DNA from: a virus
DNA length: 64,000 nt
Strand: one strand, 5' to 3'
IMG/VR virus record: IMGVR_UViG_3300032797_000032
Location: 43,097-107,096 of that record
The first letter of the stretch is position 1. Each line of letters starts with the position of its first letter. The position numbers and the translations under genes are program-made. Of this stretch, positions 43,431 through 51,293 are shown in pieces. The notes under the pieces are model-generated. The model was not told the DNA's origin. It ran no database searches and saw nothing but the letters and a program-made list of their open reading frames with translations.

Positions 43431-46400
43431 ATGGCAGACAAATATATACTTCTAGAAGACATAATTAGAACTCTCAATTCAGTTCTGAATGAGCAGAGCT
43501 ACAACAATAACCAATACAACGAAACTGACTCAAGCAGAGCTACGGAAACTATTTCTGCTATACAACACACTTTGAAGGTTGTATCAGATACCAATTCCTC
43601 TGTTTCGGAGACTTTGACTTTAGATATTGTAATTCAAGTTCTCCAATCAATGACTGCGTCCGAGCTTGTAAGCCTTAAAGCCTACCTATCATTAGCAGAT
43701 TCTGGGGCTATGACAGAACTGCTTAGTATCTATGCTAGGTTAGCAGTATCGGATACAGGGGCAGCTGTAGAGTTGATATACTTGTTATTTGCTAAGCTCT
43801 CTATAGGAGATACAGGCTCTGTATCAGAGATTATAAGCCTTGCTGCGGGGTCTAGCTTAACTGACACAGGCTCTATATCCGAATTGATTTCAATTTATGC
43901 AAAGTTGAGTATTCTAGATACTAGCCTAGCCTCTGACTTTGTTCAAATAGTTGCTAAGTTGACTACATCAGATACAGGTTCAGGCTCTGAAATTATTTCT
44001 CAATTGAATGCTAATGTTTCGCAAGCTGACTATGCTTTTAGTGCTGATACTATATCCTTGTTAGTAAGATTAGCTGTATCTGACTCTATAGCTTCAACAG
44101 ATATTCAATACATTGTAGCGTTTCTAAGCCTAGCAGATACAGGAACGATAAGTGAGACCCTTAGCACATTAGTCAACTTCTATGTAGCCGATACGGGTGC
44201 ATTAACAGAGTTGATAAGTATTCTTAGGGGTATACCTATTTCAGATACAGGGGCTTTCAGCGAGTTGATTTCAATTCTAGCAAGGGTCTATGAATACGAT
44301 TCGGCAGTTGCGGCAGATTTAGCACAAGTATTATCCATTAAATTGTCTTTATCCGATACAGGTATAGGCGTTGACGAGATTATCAGAAACAAGGGTTTTA
44401 CTCTGCAAGATTCCGTTTCAGCTATAGATGTAATCAGTCTTTTCATTCAATTGACAGTTTCTGATTCAACTTTAGCAAATGATGCAATTTCAATTGCGGC
44501 AAGATTTACTATTTTGGATAGTTCAATAGCTACTGAATTGATTTCAATATTTAGTAAATTAGCAACTATACAAGATACAAGTTATGCTTCAGATGTAATC
44601 TCTATACTTGTTAAATTTGCGATTTCTGATAGTATTGGAAACACGGAGCTCCTTTCTATAGTGGGCAGACTAGCTATTTTGGACTCAACCTTGGGCTCTG
44701 ATACACTAGCTTTGATTAAAGCCTTCCTGACGTTGGGCGACACCGCATCTGCCCAAGAAACTATATCTCTGCTAGCCAATCTCCAAATAATAGCGGATAC
44801 AAGCCTTTCAAGTGATGTAATCTCCATTCTAGCCAAAATTACTCAATCTGATAGCGGTCTATCCCTAGAAGAGATACTAACTATCAAAGCTAACATAAAC
44901 TTGGTGCAATTGGGAGTAGCCTATGACTTTGTCAATATCGTGACGGGCTTCTTACTAGGAGATGTCTCTACTGGAGTAGATTTTGTTAGCTTAGTAGGGT
45001 CTGGGATTATTCAAGATTCTGGGGCTATGGTAGAGGTCATAAGTGTATTTGCTAAGATAACGCAAGTTGATATAGGGCTATCAGCAGAGTTCTTAGAAAT
45101 AGTAGCTAAACTTGATTTGTCAGATGGTGCTACAGCAACAGAGCTTGTTTCTTATATACGTAAGCTTGACGTTTTGGATACTTCAACTGCGGTAGAATTA
45201 CTTGAACTTCTTGTTAAATTGACTGCAGAAGATTACGGGTCAGCTCTTGACGTAGCTACTCTAATTGCTAGATTGACTATTCTAGAAACTATGTCAGGGA
45301 TTGATATTCTAGAAGCTTCAATAGGGGCAGTAATACCTGATACCTCAATAGGCTCCGACATTATTACTTTATTAGCAAAGCTCAATTTGACGGATTCTGT
45401 TGTGGCAGTAGAGTTTTTGACTTTAGTAGCCCGATTAAGTATAGATGATTCAGGTATAGCCTCTGAATTTATTACCCTGTTGGTAAAACTATCAGAAACT
45501 GATACGGCTTTGGCTTCAGAATTTCTTCACTCTGCAATTGCTGCTTCTGCTCAAGAGAGTGTATCTTCGTTAGAAGAGCTTTCGATTACTAACAGATTGT
45601 CTTTATACGACTTAGTAGCGGGATTAGATGAAATTTCTAGAAATAAGTATTTAACATTAGTAGAGAGCCTAACAGGAACGGATGCCGAAGCAATTATTAA
45701 AGCTTCTCTGGATATTAGCGATTCTGCAAGCTCTGTAGATTTAGCCAATGTGCTAGCACGGCTTGCTTTAGCAGATATTGGAGCTTTCTCTGAAGTCATT
45801 AGCTTACTTAACCGCCTTAACATTACGGATACTACTTTAGCAGTTGAGCTAGTTAGCTTGATTAACAGATTTGAGTTAAGTGATGCGGCAACTGCCTTTG
45901 AATTGGTTTCCAAAGTCTTCATAAAGGTAGTAGATACTGAAGCAGGGTCTGCTAGCGATGTAGTAGATATTCTAGCTAAGGTCTCCGTATTAGACTCCGA
46001 TACTCTAAGTGATTTTATTTCTATAGTATCTAGACTTACAGTTTTGGATTTAGGCTTAGGTAATACTTTAGTCTCAATTCTAAGTATGTTATCTGTCTCC
46101 GATTCTGCAAATGGGGATGAGTTGATAGATATTCTAAGGCGTATATTCGCTTTAGATACAGGTGTAGGTTTAGAAGTTTTGGACATATTCACAAAGTTGA
46201 ATGTCTCGGACTCTGTAGTTGTAAATGAGCTTGTTCAAGTCTTTGCTACGGTCTTTGAATCGGATACCAATATTGGATTTAGCGAATTAGTAGCCCCGAA
46301 ACCCTTAATAGATATACTAGACAATGGTGTAACAGTAGAGCAGATAGTTAATATTCTACAGATTTCAAGGTCATTATTCTTATCTTCTGTAATGTATAAT

Positions 46401-46466
46401 AGAATGGATTTGTCTAGCTCTATACCTAGTAATACAATTACTTTGAACAGCTTCATAGAGATGTAA
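43431..46466 (+). CDS. Giant repeat protein of about fifty 18-residue units
   Basis: I choose ATG 43431. A TTG at 43389 lies two bases after AGGAGG and would put the hairpin at 43391 into coding sequence. After 50 non-repeated residues the protein is an array of about 50 units, most of exactly 18 residues, with consensus D-[ST]-G-x-x-[ST]-[ED]-L-I-S-I-L-A-K-L-x-[IVL]-S. A short non-repeated end (RMDLSSSIPSNTITLNSFIE) follows. The strict period suggests a solenoid fibre. No enzyme motif is seen. The place in the fibre region and the size (1011 residues) suggest an elongated virion appendage. Confidence 0.7.
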   Translation: MADKYILLEDIIRTLNSVLNEQSYNNNQYNETDSSRATETISAIQHTLKVVSDTNSSVSETLTLDIVIQVLQSMTASELVSLKAYLSLADSGAMTELLSIYARLAVSDTGAAVELIYLLFAKLSIGDTGSVSEIISLAAGSSLTDTGSISELISIYAKLSILDTSLASDFVQIVAKLTTSDTGSGSEIISQLNANVSQADYAFSADTISLLVRLAVSDSIASTDIQYIVAFLSLADTGTISETLSTLVNFYVADTGALTELISILRGIPISDTGAFSELISILARVYEYDSAVAADLAQVLSIKLSLSDTGIGVDEIIRNKGFTLQDSVSAIDVISLFIQLTVSDSTLANDAISIAARFTILDSSIATELISIFSKLATIQDTSYASDVISILVKFAISDSIGNTELLSIVGRLAILDSTLGSDTLALIKAFLTLGDTASAQETISLLANLQIIADTSLSSDVISILAKITQSDSGLSLEEILTIKANINLVQLGVAYDFVNIVTGFLLGDVSTGVDFVSLVGSGIIQDSGAMVEVISVFAKITQVDIGLSAEFLEIVAKLDLSDGATATELVSYIRKLDVLDTSTAVELLELLVKLTAEDYGSALDVATLIARLTILETMSGIDILEASIGAVIPDTSIGSDIITLLAKLNLTDSVVAVEFLTLVARLSIDDSGIASEFITLLVKLSETDTALASEFLHSAIAASAQESVSSLEELSITNRLSLYDLVAGLDEISRNKYLTLVESLTGTDAEAIIKASLDISDSASSVDLANVLARLALADIGAFSEVISLLNRLNITDTTLAVELVSLINRFELSDAATAFELVSKVFIKVVDTEAGSASDVVDILAKVSVLDSDTLSDFISIVSRLTVLDLGLGNTLVSILSMLSVSDSANGDELIDILRRIFALDTGVGLEVLDIFTKLNVSDSVVVNELVQVFATVFESDTNIGFSELVAPKPLIDILDNGVTVEQIVNILQISRSLFLSSVMYNRMDLSSSIPSNTITLNSFIEM
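43587..46375 (+). repeat. Degenerate 54-bp tandem repeat array
   Basis: The coding array has about 50 units of 54 bases, some 57. Units are diverged at DNA level but keep the Asp-Ser/Thr start, the acidic residue six or seven positions later and the Leu/Ile ladder. Examples of encoded units are DTGSISELISIYAKLSIL, DTGAFSELISILARVYEY and DSGIASEFITLLVKLSET. The divergence shows an old, selected array, not a recent expansion. Confidence 0.85.
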
Positions 46467-46482
46467 AAATGGAGGATAGCCA

Positions 46483-46767
46483 ATGGCAGAAAAACATTAC
46501 GTTGGTGAAATCAATACCGAGATAAGAGTAGACTGCGGTATAGATGTCTCCCTAGCCTCCACCAGAAAAATCTTCTTTAAGAAACCGAATGGAATTGTAT
46601 TGGAGAAAACGCCTACTGTATATAACAATAGGTATATGCGTTTCTTTACGGTTTTAGGAGATTTGGATATTTCTGGTGAGTATGAGCTCCAAACCTACAT
46701 AGTTCTAAATGGTTGGACAGGTAGAGGGCAGACAGCTAGATTCGTTGTTTATGATACATTTGATTAA
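46483..46767 (+). CDS. Small beta protein, paralogue of the 7055 product
   Basis: The 94-residue protein begins MAEKHYVGEINTEIRVDCGI and ends with GWTGRGQTARFVVYDTFD. Both ends match the outer parts of the 179-residue protein at 7055, which has about 80 extra residues in the middle. It is probably a compact beta-sandwich virion accessory protein. AATGGAGG-type ribosome binding sequence precedes the ATG. It follows the repeat protein and precedes a glycosyltransferase gene. Confidence 0.55.
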   Translation: MAEKHYVGEINTEIRVDCGIDVSLASTRKIFFKKPNGIVLEKTPTVYNNRYMRFFTVLGDLDISGEYELQTYIVLNGWTGRGQTARFVVYDTFD

Positions 46768-47322
46768 ATGAAATTCATAACCATTTCATATTGCACTAAA
46801 GGGGCATATGAGGCTCTTTCGCTACGGTTGAAAGAAAGTCTCGAAAAGTTGAATATTGAGCACGAACTCAAAGTTATTGATACTTTAGGGTCTTGGCAAA
46901 AGAACTGTATGTATAAAGCAATCTTCATTAAAGAAATGATAAGTAAATATAGCAAACCTATATTGTTTGTAGATGCAGATGCTATTTTCTATAGATATCC
47001 TTCTTTAATAGAAACGCTTGATGTTGATTTTGCAGTTCATTACTTTAAGGATAGACAGCTAGCATCAGGAACATTATACTTTAACAATAGTAGTCCAGCT
47101 CTGGATTTGTTAGAGGCTTGGATATCCTATAATAATGAACATCCTAACGAATGGGACCAATCAAACCTACAAAATGTTGTGGAAACTCTAGGTTGGAAGT
47201 ATAAGTTGAAAATGAGCTATTTGCCTCCTGAATACTGTAAGATTTTTGACCTAACAAAAGATGTCCAGAATCCGATAATTGAACATTATCAAGCTTCAAG
47301 GAGATTGAAAAATGCTAGTTGA
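46768..47322 (+). CDS. Nucleotide-diphospho-sugar transferase-like protein
   Basis: The 184-residue protein has KPILFVDADAIFYRYPSLIE at about residues 66-85, with the DxD-type metal/sugar-nucleotide motif. SGTLYFNNSSPALDLLEAW near 112 and EWDQSNLQNVVETLGW near 135 follow, as in the nucleotide-diphospho-sugar transferase family. It should transfer a sugar to a protein or glycan. It directly follows the previous stop codon and overlaps the methyltransferase by 11 bases. It is shorter than most members, so a minimal catalytic domain is likely. Confidence 0.65.
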   Translation: MKFITISYCTKGAYEALSLRLKESLEKLNIEHELKVIDTLGSWQKNCMYKAIFIKEMISKYSKPILFVDADAIFYRYPSLIETLDVDFAVHYFKDRQLASGTLYFNNSSPALDLLEAWISYNNEHPNEWDQSNLQNVVETLGWKYKLKMSYLPPEYCKIFDLTKDVQNPIIEHYQASRRLKNAS

Positions 47323-47854
47323 ACAAGTTGAGAAAGAGAAATACAAGTTTCAATGGGAACATAATTATCTACCTTCAAAATGTGCCCTACCCTTAGTTGA
47401 CTATGTAAAGGATACTGCACAGGCTCAACAAACTCTTCTTGATATAGGTTGCGGTAATGGAATTACTGTTGCCAAGATAAGAGAGTGTGGGTATCGTTGT
47501 GACGGAATAGATATAACGCTTGCAGGTATTCAAGGGGTTTTTAATCCTCCTTTGATTGAGGCAACTTTGTGGAAAATGCCTTTTATGGAAAATGCCTACG
47601 ATTATACATTCTCAACAGATGTGCTAGAGCATATACCATTAGAAATGGTTGAAGATTCTATTAAAGAAATTATTAGAATTACAAAGGTTAAGACATTTCA
47701 TTGTATCGCTTCATTCTCGCATAAACGATATGATGTAGAGCTACATCCAACACTTCAACCTATAGATTGGTGGTATCGAATCTTTGAGAAGTATAATACA
47801 AAAGGTCTTTCAGTTAAAATCCTAGATAGGTGGGATTTCTTGAAATTGAAATAG
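47312..47854 (+). CDS. Class I SAM-dependent methyltransferase (type 11-like)
   Basis: The 180-residue protein has motif I LLDIGCGNGITVAKIRE at about residues 45-61, the acidic end of strand 2 in CDGIDIT, and the STDVLEHIPLEMVEDSIKEI segment (about 105-124) typical of Methyltransf_11. It is coupled to the glycosyltransferase before it. The pair may build or cap a glycan on virion proteins or on the cell surface. The substrate is not visible. Confidence 0.75.
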   Translation: MLVEQVEKEKYKFQWEHNYLPSKCALPLVDYVKDTAQAQQTLLDIGCGNGITVAKIRECGYRCDGIDITLAGIQGVFNPPLIEATLWKMPFMENAYDYTFSTDVLEHIPLEMVEDSIKEIIRITKVKTFHCIASFSHKRYDVELHPTLQPIDWWYRIFEKYNTKGLSVKILDRWDFLKLK

Positions 47855-47863
47855 GGAGGTTAA

Positions 47864-48028
47864 GTGGCGGACGTGAAAATGGATGCTAGAGAGTTTTCTA
47901 AAGAGCTTCATAACTTGAAAACTTGTTGTGGACAAATAATTAAAATTGCTGGAGATATGACTAGAAGAATAACAGAATTATCTTCTATTGTAGAGTTAGA
48001 AGACAAGGAAAACAAAAAGGAGGAATAA
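47864..48028 (+). CDS. Small helical protein with GTG start (54 residues)
   Basis: GTG 47864 stands behind AGGGAGG with good spacing. The product is helical, with KMDAREFSKELHNLKTCCGQ and IIKIAGDMTRRITELSSIVE, and is rich in charged residues at its end. Its stop codon overlaps the leader of the next gene. It may form a coiled coil. No family is recognised. Confidence 0.5.
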   Translation: MADVKMDAREFSKELHNLKTCCGQIIKIAGDMTRRITELSSIVELEDKENKKEE

Positions 48029-48030
48029 AA

Positions 48031-48426
48031 ATGCCGTTATATAAAAACAATGCAACGGAAAGAAAGACCATCAACGGTCAGGCGGTAGAGCCAGGTCAAA
48101 CTATATCTACGGAAGTGTATTTGAGCCCTTTGCCTACAGGTATTACTAAGCTATCAGACAGTCCTTTTTACAATCCTATAGTGCTCTCTGCTAGCTATAC
48201 TTCAACAACTACAGTTGCAATTCCTGCAGGTATCAATAGATTCAACCTACACTTCTATGTTGAATCTGGAAGTTGCACAATTGCATTTAATGATGCAGGT
48301 AATACTCCTGTTCTAAGCCTTTATGCTACGGCTAGATGGAATCAGAGAGTATTTGACAGATGGTGTGATAAAGTAATTATCACAATACCTAGTGGTAAAG
48401 TTTGGTTGATAATTGAAAAAGACTAA
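48031..48426 (+). CDS. Small beta-rich structural protein
   Basis: The 131-residue protein begins with ATERKTINGQAVEPGQTIST and ends with WCDKVIITIPSGKVWLIIEK. It appears to be a beta-sandwich without membrane segments. AAAAGGAGG precedes the ATG. It is the last likely virion gene before the membrane and lysis cassette and may be a fibre accessory. Confidence 0.5.
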   Translation: MPLYKNNATERKTINGQAVEPGQTISTEVYLSPLPTGITKLSDSPFYNPIVLSASYTSTTTVAIPAGINRFNLHFYVESGSCTIAFNDAGNTPVLSLYATARWNQRVFDRWCDKVIITIPSGKVWLIIEKD

Positions 48427-48437
48427 AGGAGGTGGAT

Positions 48438-48887
48438 ATGTTTTGGATACTAGTTGGAATAGCTTGTATCTTATCAGCGATTCTATATCGTGCAGGTGGT
48501 ATGTCTAAGGATGACTCAGCTCAGCCTAGTTGGATACCAAAATGGCTGCGTCAATCGTGGGTAAGAGATTGTGGATGCTCCTTGATATTAGTTGGATTGT
48601 CTGTATTGTTGTATGGAGTAAGTAGTGCTTGGTGGGGATATCTTCTCACGTTTGGGTTATCTTGGGCAGCACTCTCAACGTATTGGGATTTTCTATTTGG
48701 TGAGGATAACTTCTGGTTTTCAGGTTTGATATGTGGAGTAGCAGGAATGCCTTTACTAATGTGCGGTGTGCCTTGGCAGGTTCTTGTCCTACGATTAGCA
48801 ATTGTTACAATTGGTTGGGGTATTTGGAGTGCGATAATGGGCTGGGATGTTGCCGAGGAGATGGGTAGGGGTGGATTATTTGTGTGA
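48438..48887 (+). CDS. Multi-pass membrane protein, holin candidate
   Basis: ATG 48438, with AAAGGAGG seven bases upstream, is the likely start. The 149-residue product is very hydrophobic with about four membrane segments: FWILVGIACILSAILYRAG at the start, LILVGLSVLLYGVSSAWWGY, then LICGVAGMPLLMCGVPWQVL and VLRLAIVTIGWGIWSAIMG. A polar Trp-rich loop (PSWIPKWLRQSWVRDCG) follows the first. It opens the membrane and lysis region. A role as a holin or membrane anchor is possible but unproven. Confidence 0.5.
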   Translation: MFWILVGIACILSAILYRAGGMSKDDSAQPSWIPKWLRQSWVRDCGCSLILVGLSVLLYGVSSAWWGYLLTFGLSWAALSTYWDFLFGEDNFWFSGLICGVAGMPLLMCGVPWQVLVLRLAIVTIGWGIWSAIMGWDVAEEMGRGGLFV

Positions 48888-48894
48888 GGTGAAT

Positions 48895-49245
48895 ATGGAC
48901 GGTAGAATGTTAGATATTATCAATCACTTCAGAGCTTGTCACGGATGTGGAAAAGTTAGGGCTGATGATATTGATGAAAATATGCATTGTTTAGCCCATT
49001 CCAATGCAATGGCGAACGCCAAACAGCTTTATCACGCTGATGCTACTCTTTTGAACGATTGGGGAGAGGCTGTAGCTATGTGCAGTTGTGATGGAGATTG
49101 GGGAGAAATTGAGAATAGGTTGATATTTGATGTGCTTGGAAAGAGTGAACCGCATAGCCGTATCTTACTTGAGGCTTCACAAATAGCCTATGGATTCACT
49201 TTTAAGGATGGGCTTGTGTATTTAACGGTAAGGGGTAAAAAGTGA
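48895..49245 (+). CDS. CAP/SCP-domain-like protein
   Basis: With the start at ATG 48895 (GAGGTG upstream) the product is 116 residues. It has the CAP superfamily layout: an N-terminal helix MLDIINHFRACHG, CLAHSNAMANAKQLYHAD at about residues 33-50 with the first His, WGEAVAMCS with the Glu, and SEPHSRILLEA with the second His. The end FTFKDGLVYLTVRG is the final strand pair. It has no signal peptide, unlike most CAP proteins, so it may stay in the cytoplasm or exit at lysis. The function in phages is not established. Confidence 0.6.
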   Translation: MDGRMLDIINHFRACHGCGKVRADDIDENMHCLAHSNAMANAKQLYHADATLLNDWGEAVAMCSCDGDWGEIENRLIFDVLGKSEPHSRILLEASQIAYGFTFKDGLVYLTVRGKK

Positions 49246-49258
49246 GGAGGTGTGAACT

Positions 49259-49573
49259 ATGACTTGGGCAGAGGTTGGAGGCAAAGTAGCAGAGACAGGG
49301 AAGTTTATTATAGTAAAGCTTCTGTCAGCTAGGTTGTTAGTAACTTTGGGAGTTACTGCTACTTTGTGTTGGTCAGTTGGAAAATCTTTGGATATGGTAA
49401 TGGCAAGTGCAAAGGATGAAAAGACCTTTGCCTTGGTGAAAGATGTAGTAATGTATATGTTAGGGGCATTTACTACGGTTGTGACAATGTCAGTGAATAG
49501 TTACTTCAATCGAAGTGACCGTTGGAAAGAAAACCTGCCAGAAAATGGCGAAAACAGAGGAGGAACAAAATGA
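49259..49573 (+). CDS. Two-pass membrane protein, holin candidate
   Basis: The 104-residue protein has membrane segments SARLLVTLGVTATLCWSVGK (about 23-42) and VVMYMLGAFTTVVTMSVNSY (about 63-82), followed by a hydrophilic charged tail. This fits a class II-type holin, which forms holes in the inner membrane. It is preceded by a GAGGTG ribosome binding site and overlaps the next membrane gene by ATGA. The lysis role is inferred from topology and place. Confidence 0.5.
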   Translation: MTWAEVGGKVAETGKFIIVKLLSARLLVTLGVTATLCWSVGKSLDMVMASAKDEKTFALVKDVVMYMLGAFTTVVTMSVNSYFNRSDRWKENLPENGENRGGTK

Positions 49574-49740
49574 AGACAGGTACGAAATATACGGTATTGA
49601 TAGTTTGTGCAATGTTAATAGGTGGTGTGACTGAAGCAGCTGGGCTATTTCCTAACGCCAAAGAGATACTAGCAGCAGCAAGTGTGTTTATCGGTGCAGT
49701 AATGATTTTTGTAGGTAAGTCAACTACACCTACTGCCTAA
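49570..49740 (+). CDS. Small two-pass membrane protein
   Basis: The ATG at 49570 overlaps the previous stop and has GGAGGAAC upstream. The 56-residue product has two hydrophobic stretches, YTVLIVCAMLIGGVTEAAG and EILAAASVFIGAVMIFVG, with a short tail. It could be a second holin, an antiholin, or a small membrane partner of the preceding protein. Confidence 0.5.
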   Translation: MKTGTKYTVLIVCAMLIGGVTEAAGLFPNAKEILAAASVFIGAVMIFVGKSTTPTA

Positions 49741-49755
49741 TTGAAGGAGTGAAAT

Positions 49756-49956
49756 ATGTGGGAAGCAATTGGGATAATTGCAGGTAAGTTAGCAATTCTA
49801 CTGATACCTGGTAGAAAAGAACAGGTATTCAATGAGTTGAAAAAGTTGGAAGTTGAATATGCTAAGGCTTTGAAAGAGGGAAGGGATACTGACGCAGCTG
49901 TTGCACGCAAGAAAATGTCAACTTTGCGTAAGCAGCTAGGAGTCTCTGACTTATAG
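49756..49956 (+). CDS. Membrane-anchored coiled-coil protein
   Basis: The 66-residue protein starts with a hydrophobic segment (WEAIGIIAGKLAILLIPG) and continues with a charged helix VFNELKKLEVEYAKALKEGR. This N-in, coiled-coil-out plan resembles an inner-membrane spanin subunit, but a full-length single-chain spanin candidate exists downstream. AAGGAG precedes the ATG. The function is unknown. Confidence 0.45.
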   Translation: MWEAIGIIAGKLAILLIPGRKEQVFNELKKLEVEYAKALKEGRDTDAAVARKKMSTLRKQLGVSDL

Positions 49957-49960
49957 AATT

Positions 49961-49974
49961 AAATTGGGGGTTAC
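49961..49974 (+). repeat. Inverted repeat, left copy
   Basis: AAATTGGGGGTTAC here is the exact reverse complement of 50824-50837. The two copies flank the secreted-protein gene at 49997 with about 850 bases between them. Confidence 0.7.
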
Positions 49975-49996
49975 AAGAAACTAAGGAGGAGTAAAG

Positions 49997-50806
49997 ATGC
50001 GTAGGGTTATTGCAGCAATTATAGCAGTGTTTTTAGTATATGGAACAGCGTTTGCATTGCTGGATGATAATAGCCAGAATTCAAATTCTGCTGCGACAGC
50101 AACAGCAACAGGCGGTTCGTCCACAAGTGCAGGTGGCAGTTCATCTGTGGGAAATGGATTGAACAATTTTTCACCTAGCTCTGACGCTAGAGCAACAATT
50201 GAAAGGGGTGCTGTTGATATAGATAACAGCAACCGTAACGAGAATAGCAACCGTAATGAAAACAGAAATACCAATATGCAGGGTCAGCTTCAAGGACAGT
50301 TACAAGGTCAAAAGCAAACTGCGGTTGGTAAAGTAACTACTGATGTTAAGGTTGAAGGCGATACAATCAAGAGCACAGCAATTGCCTTTCCATCAGTATC
50401 GTCAGCGGAAGGAACTTCATCTGGAACGGCAACATACCTATTTGGTAGCTTAGGAAAGTCAAATACTGAGTTATATAAGAAGATAATTCCTCAGATTCAG
50501 ACAATTCTTGCTATTCCTGATGATGTAATGGACAAAGATGCAAAGAAAGAAGTAATTGCTACATTAGTCAAAAAGATGACTGACTCCAACAGAACCCAGA
50601 GATTCTTAGGTATTCTGTGGGAAGATAATAGCAAGAGCTTGCTGAACATTATGGGTCTTTTAACTTGGGATTCATTATGGGCAGAGGGTCAAAGACCTTT
50701 ACAATGCAAGAGTGATATGGAAGCAGAGAAGCTTTCTACAACTCCTGCTGTAGAGCGAACTGAAGACAAAGGCATTACTGGTAATGCTGGAAATGTAAAC
50801 CAATAA
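49997..50806 (+). CDS. Secreted low-complexity Asn/Gln/Ser-rich protein
   Basis: The 269-residue product has a signal peptide (RRVIAAIIAVFLVYGTAFAL). Next comes a Ser/Ala/Thr/Gly stretch and two short repeats: NRNENSNRNENRN and LQGQLQGQKQ. The second half is folded, with KKIIPQIQTILAIPDDVMDK and RFLGILWEDNSKSLLNIMGL. It should reach the periplasm. It stands in the membrane and lysis cassette between membrane proteins and the spanin candidate, and is flanked by inverted repeats. It could be an envelope-active or superinfection factor. No family is recognised. Confidence 0.5.
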   Translation: MRRVIAAIIAVFLVYGTAFALLDDNSQNSNSAATATATGGSSTSAGGSSSVGNGLNNFSPSSDARATIERGAVDIDNSNRNENSNRNENRNTNMQGQLQGQLQGQKQTAVGKVTTDVKVEGDTIKSTAIAFPSVSSAEGTSSGTATYLFGSLGKSNTELYKKIIPQIQTILAIPDDVMDKDAKKEVIATLVKKMTDSNRTQRFLGILWEDNSKSLLNIMGLLTWDSLWAEGQRPLQCKSDMEAEKLSTTPAVERTEDKGITGNAGNVNQ

Positions 50807-50823
50807 TAACAATGAAACTTGCT

Positions 50824-50837
50824 GTAACCCCCAATTT
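50824..50837 (-). repeat. Inverted repeat, right copy
   Basis: GTAACCCCCAATTT, the reverse complement of 49961-49974. It lies 17 bases after the stop of the secreted-protein gene and just before the spanin candidate's leader. Confidence 0.7.
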
Positions 50838-50855
50838 TCTAAATTAGGAGAACAT

Positions 50856-51233
50856 ATGAAAAGAAAACTTGTTTGGTCATTTATTCTTTTGATGCTTGTG
50901 GTAGGTCTAGTAGGTTGCAAGACTATCGTAACCCAAAAGGATGTAGTTTTGCTTCCAGAGGATAGAATTTACACAGTTCCTGCTGGGACAAAAGTGCAAC
51001 TTGTGCTAGATAAGAAATCCCTAGGAGAGCTTGCCTTCCCATATGATATGAAGCTTGTCCACGAATCAATACTGGAGCGCAATGAACAACAACTCAATGA
51101 TTTGGCGTTTGCGAAGGTTAGAGCCGACAAAGAGTCAGCAAAGAGGACGGGCATAGTGGGTGGGATTCTGTCTATTGTAGGTGCTATTGTAGGTATTTGG
51201 GGTAAGGGTGCCTTGACGAAAAAGAAGGCTTAG
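50856..51233 (+). CDS. Putative unimolecular spanin (lipoprotein with C-terminal TM)
   Basis: The 125-residue protein has an N-terminal signal with a lipobox, LVVGLVGC, with the Cys at about residue 21. A periplasmic middle part follows, and a second hydrophobic segment GIVGGILSIVGAIVGIWGKG lies near the end before KKK. A lipoprotein anchored in the outer membrane that also ends in an inner-membrane helix is the plan of u-spanins such as T1 gp11, which fuse the two membranes at lysis. Position in a row of membrane genes agrees. No homology could be checked. Confidence 0.55.
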   Translation: MKRKLVWSFILLMLVVGLVGCKTIVTQKDVVLLPEDRIYTVPAGTKVQLVLDKKSLGELAFPYDMKLVHESILERNEQQLNDLAFAKVRADKESAKRTGIVGGILSIVGAIVGIWGKGALTKKKA

Positions 51234-51256
51234 GTAGGGTTTGTGGTAGGATAAAT

Positions 51257-51290
51257 AGAAGGGCGGTCTGATGTTCTAGACCGCCCTTCT
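51257..51290. terminator. Bidirectional hairpin terminator between convergent operons
   Basis: Bases 51257-51269 and 51278-51290 form a perfect 13-bp GC-rich stem with an eight-base loop. A weak TTxTT tract follows on the + strand and an ATTTAT tract on the - strand. It lies between the last + gene (ending 51233) and the last gene of the leftward operon (ending 51396), as expected for a shared terminator. Confidence 0.75.
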
Positions 51291-51293
51291 TGT

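Noticed and set aside
45551-46192. A 213-codon open frame on the - strand
   Set aside because: It mirrors the 18-residue repeat array of the + strand gene; the repeated codons keep the antisense frame open.
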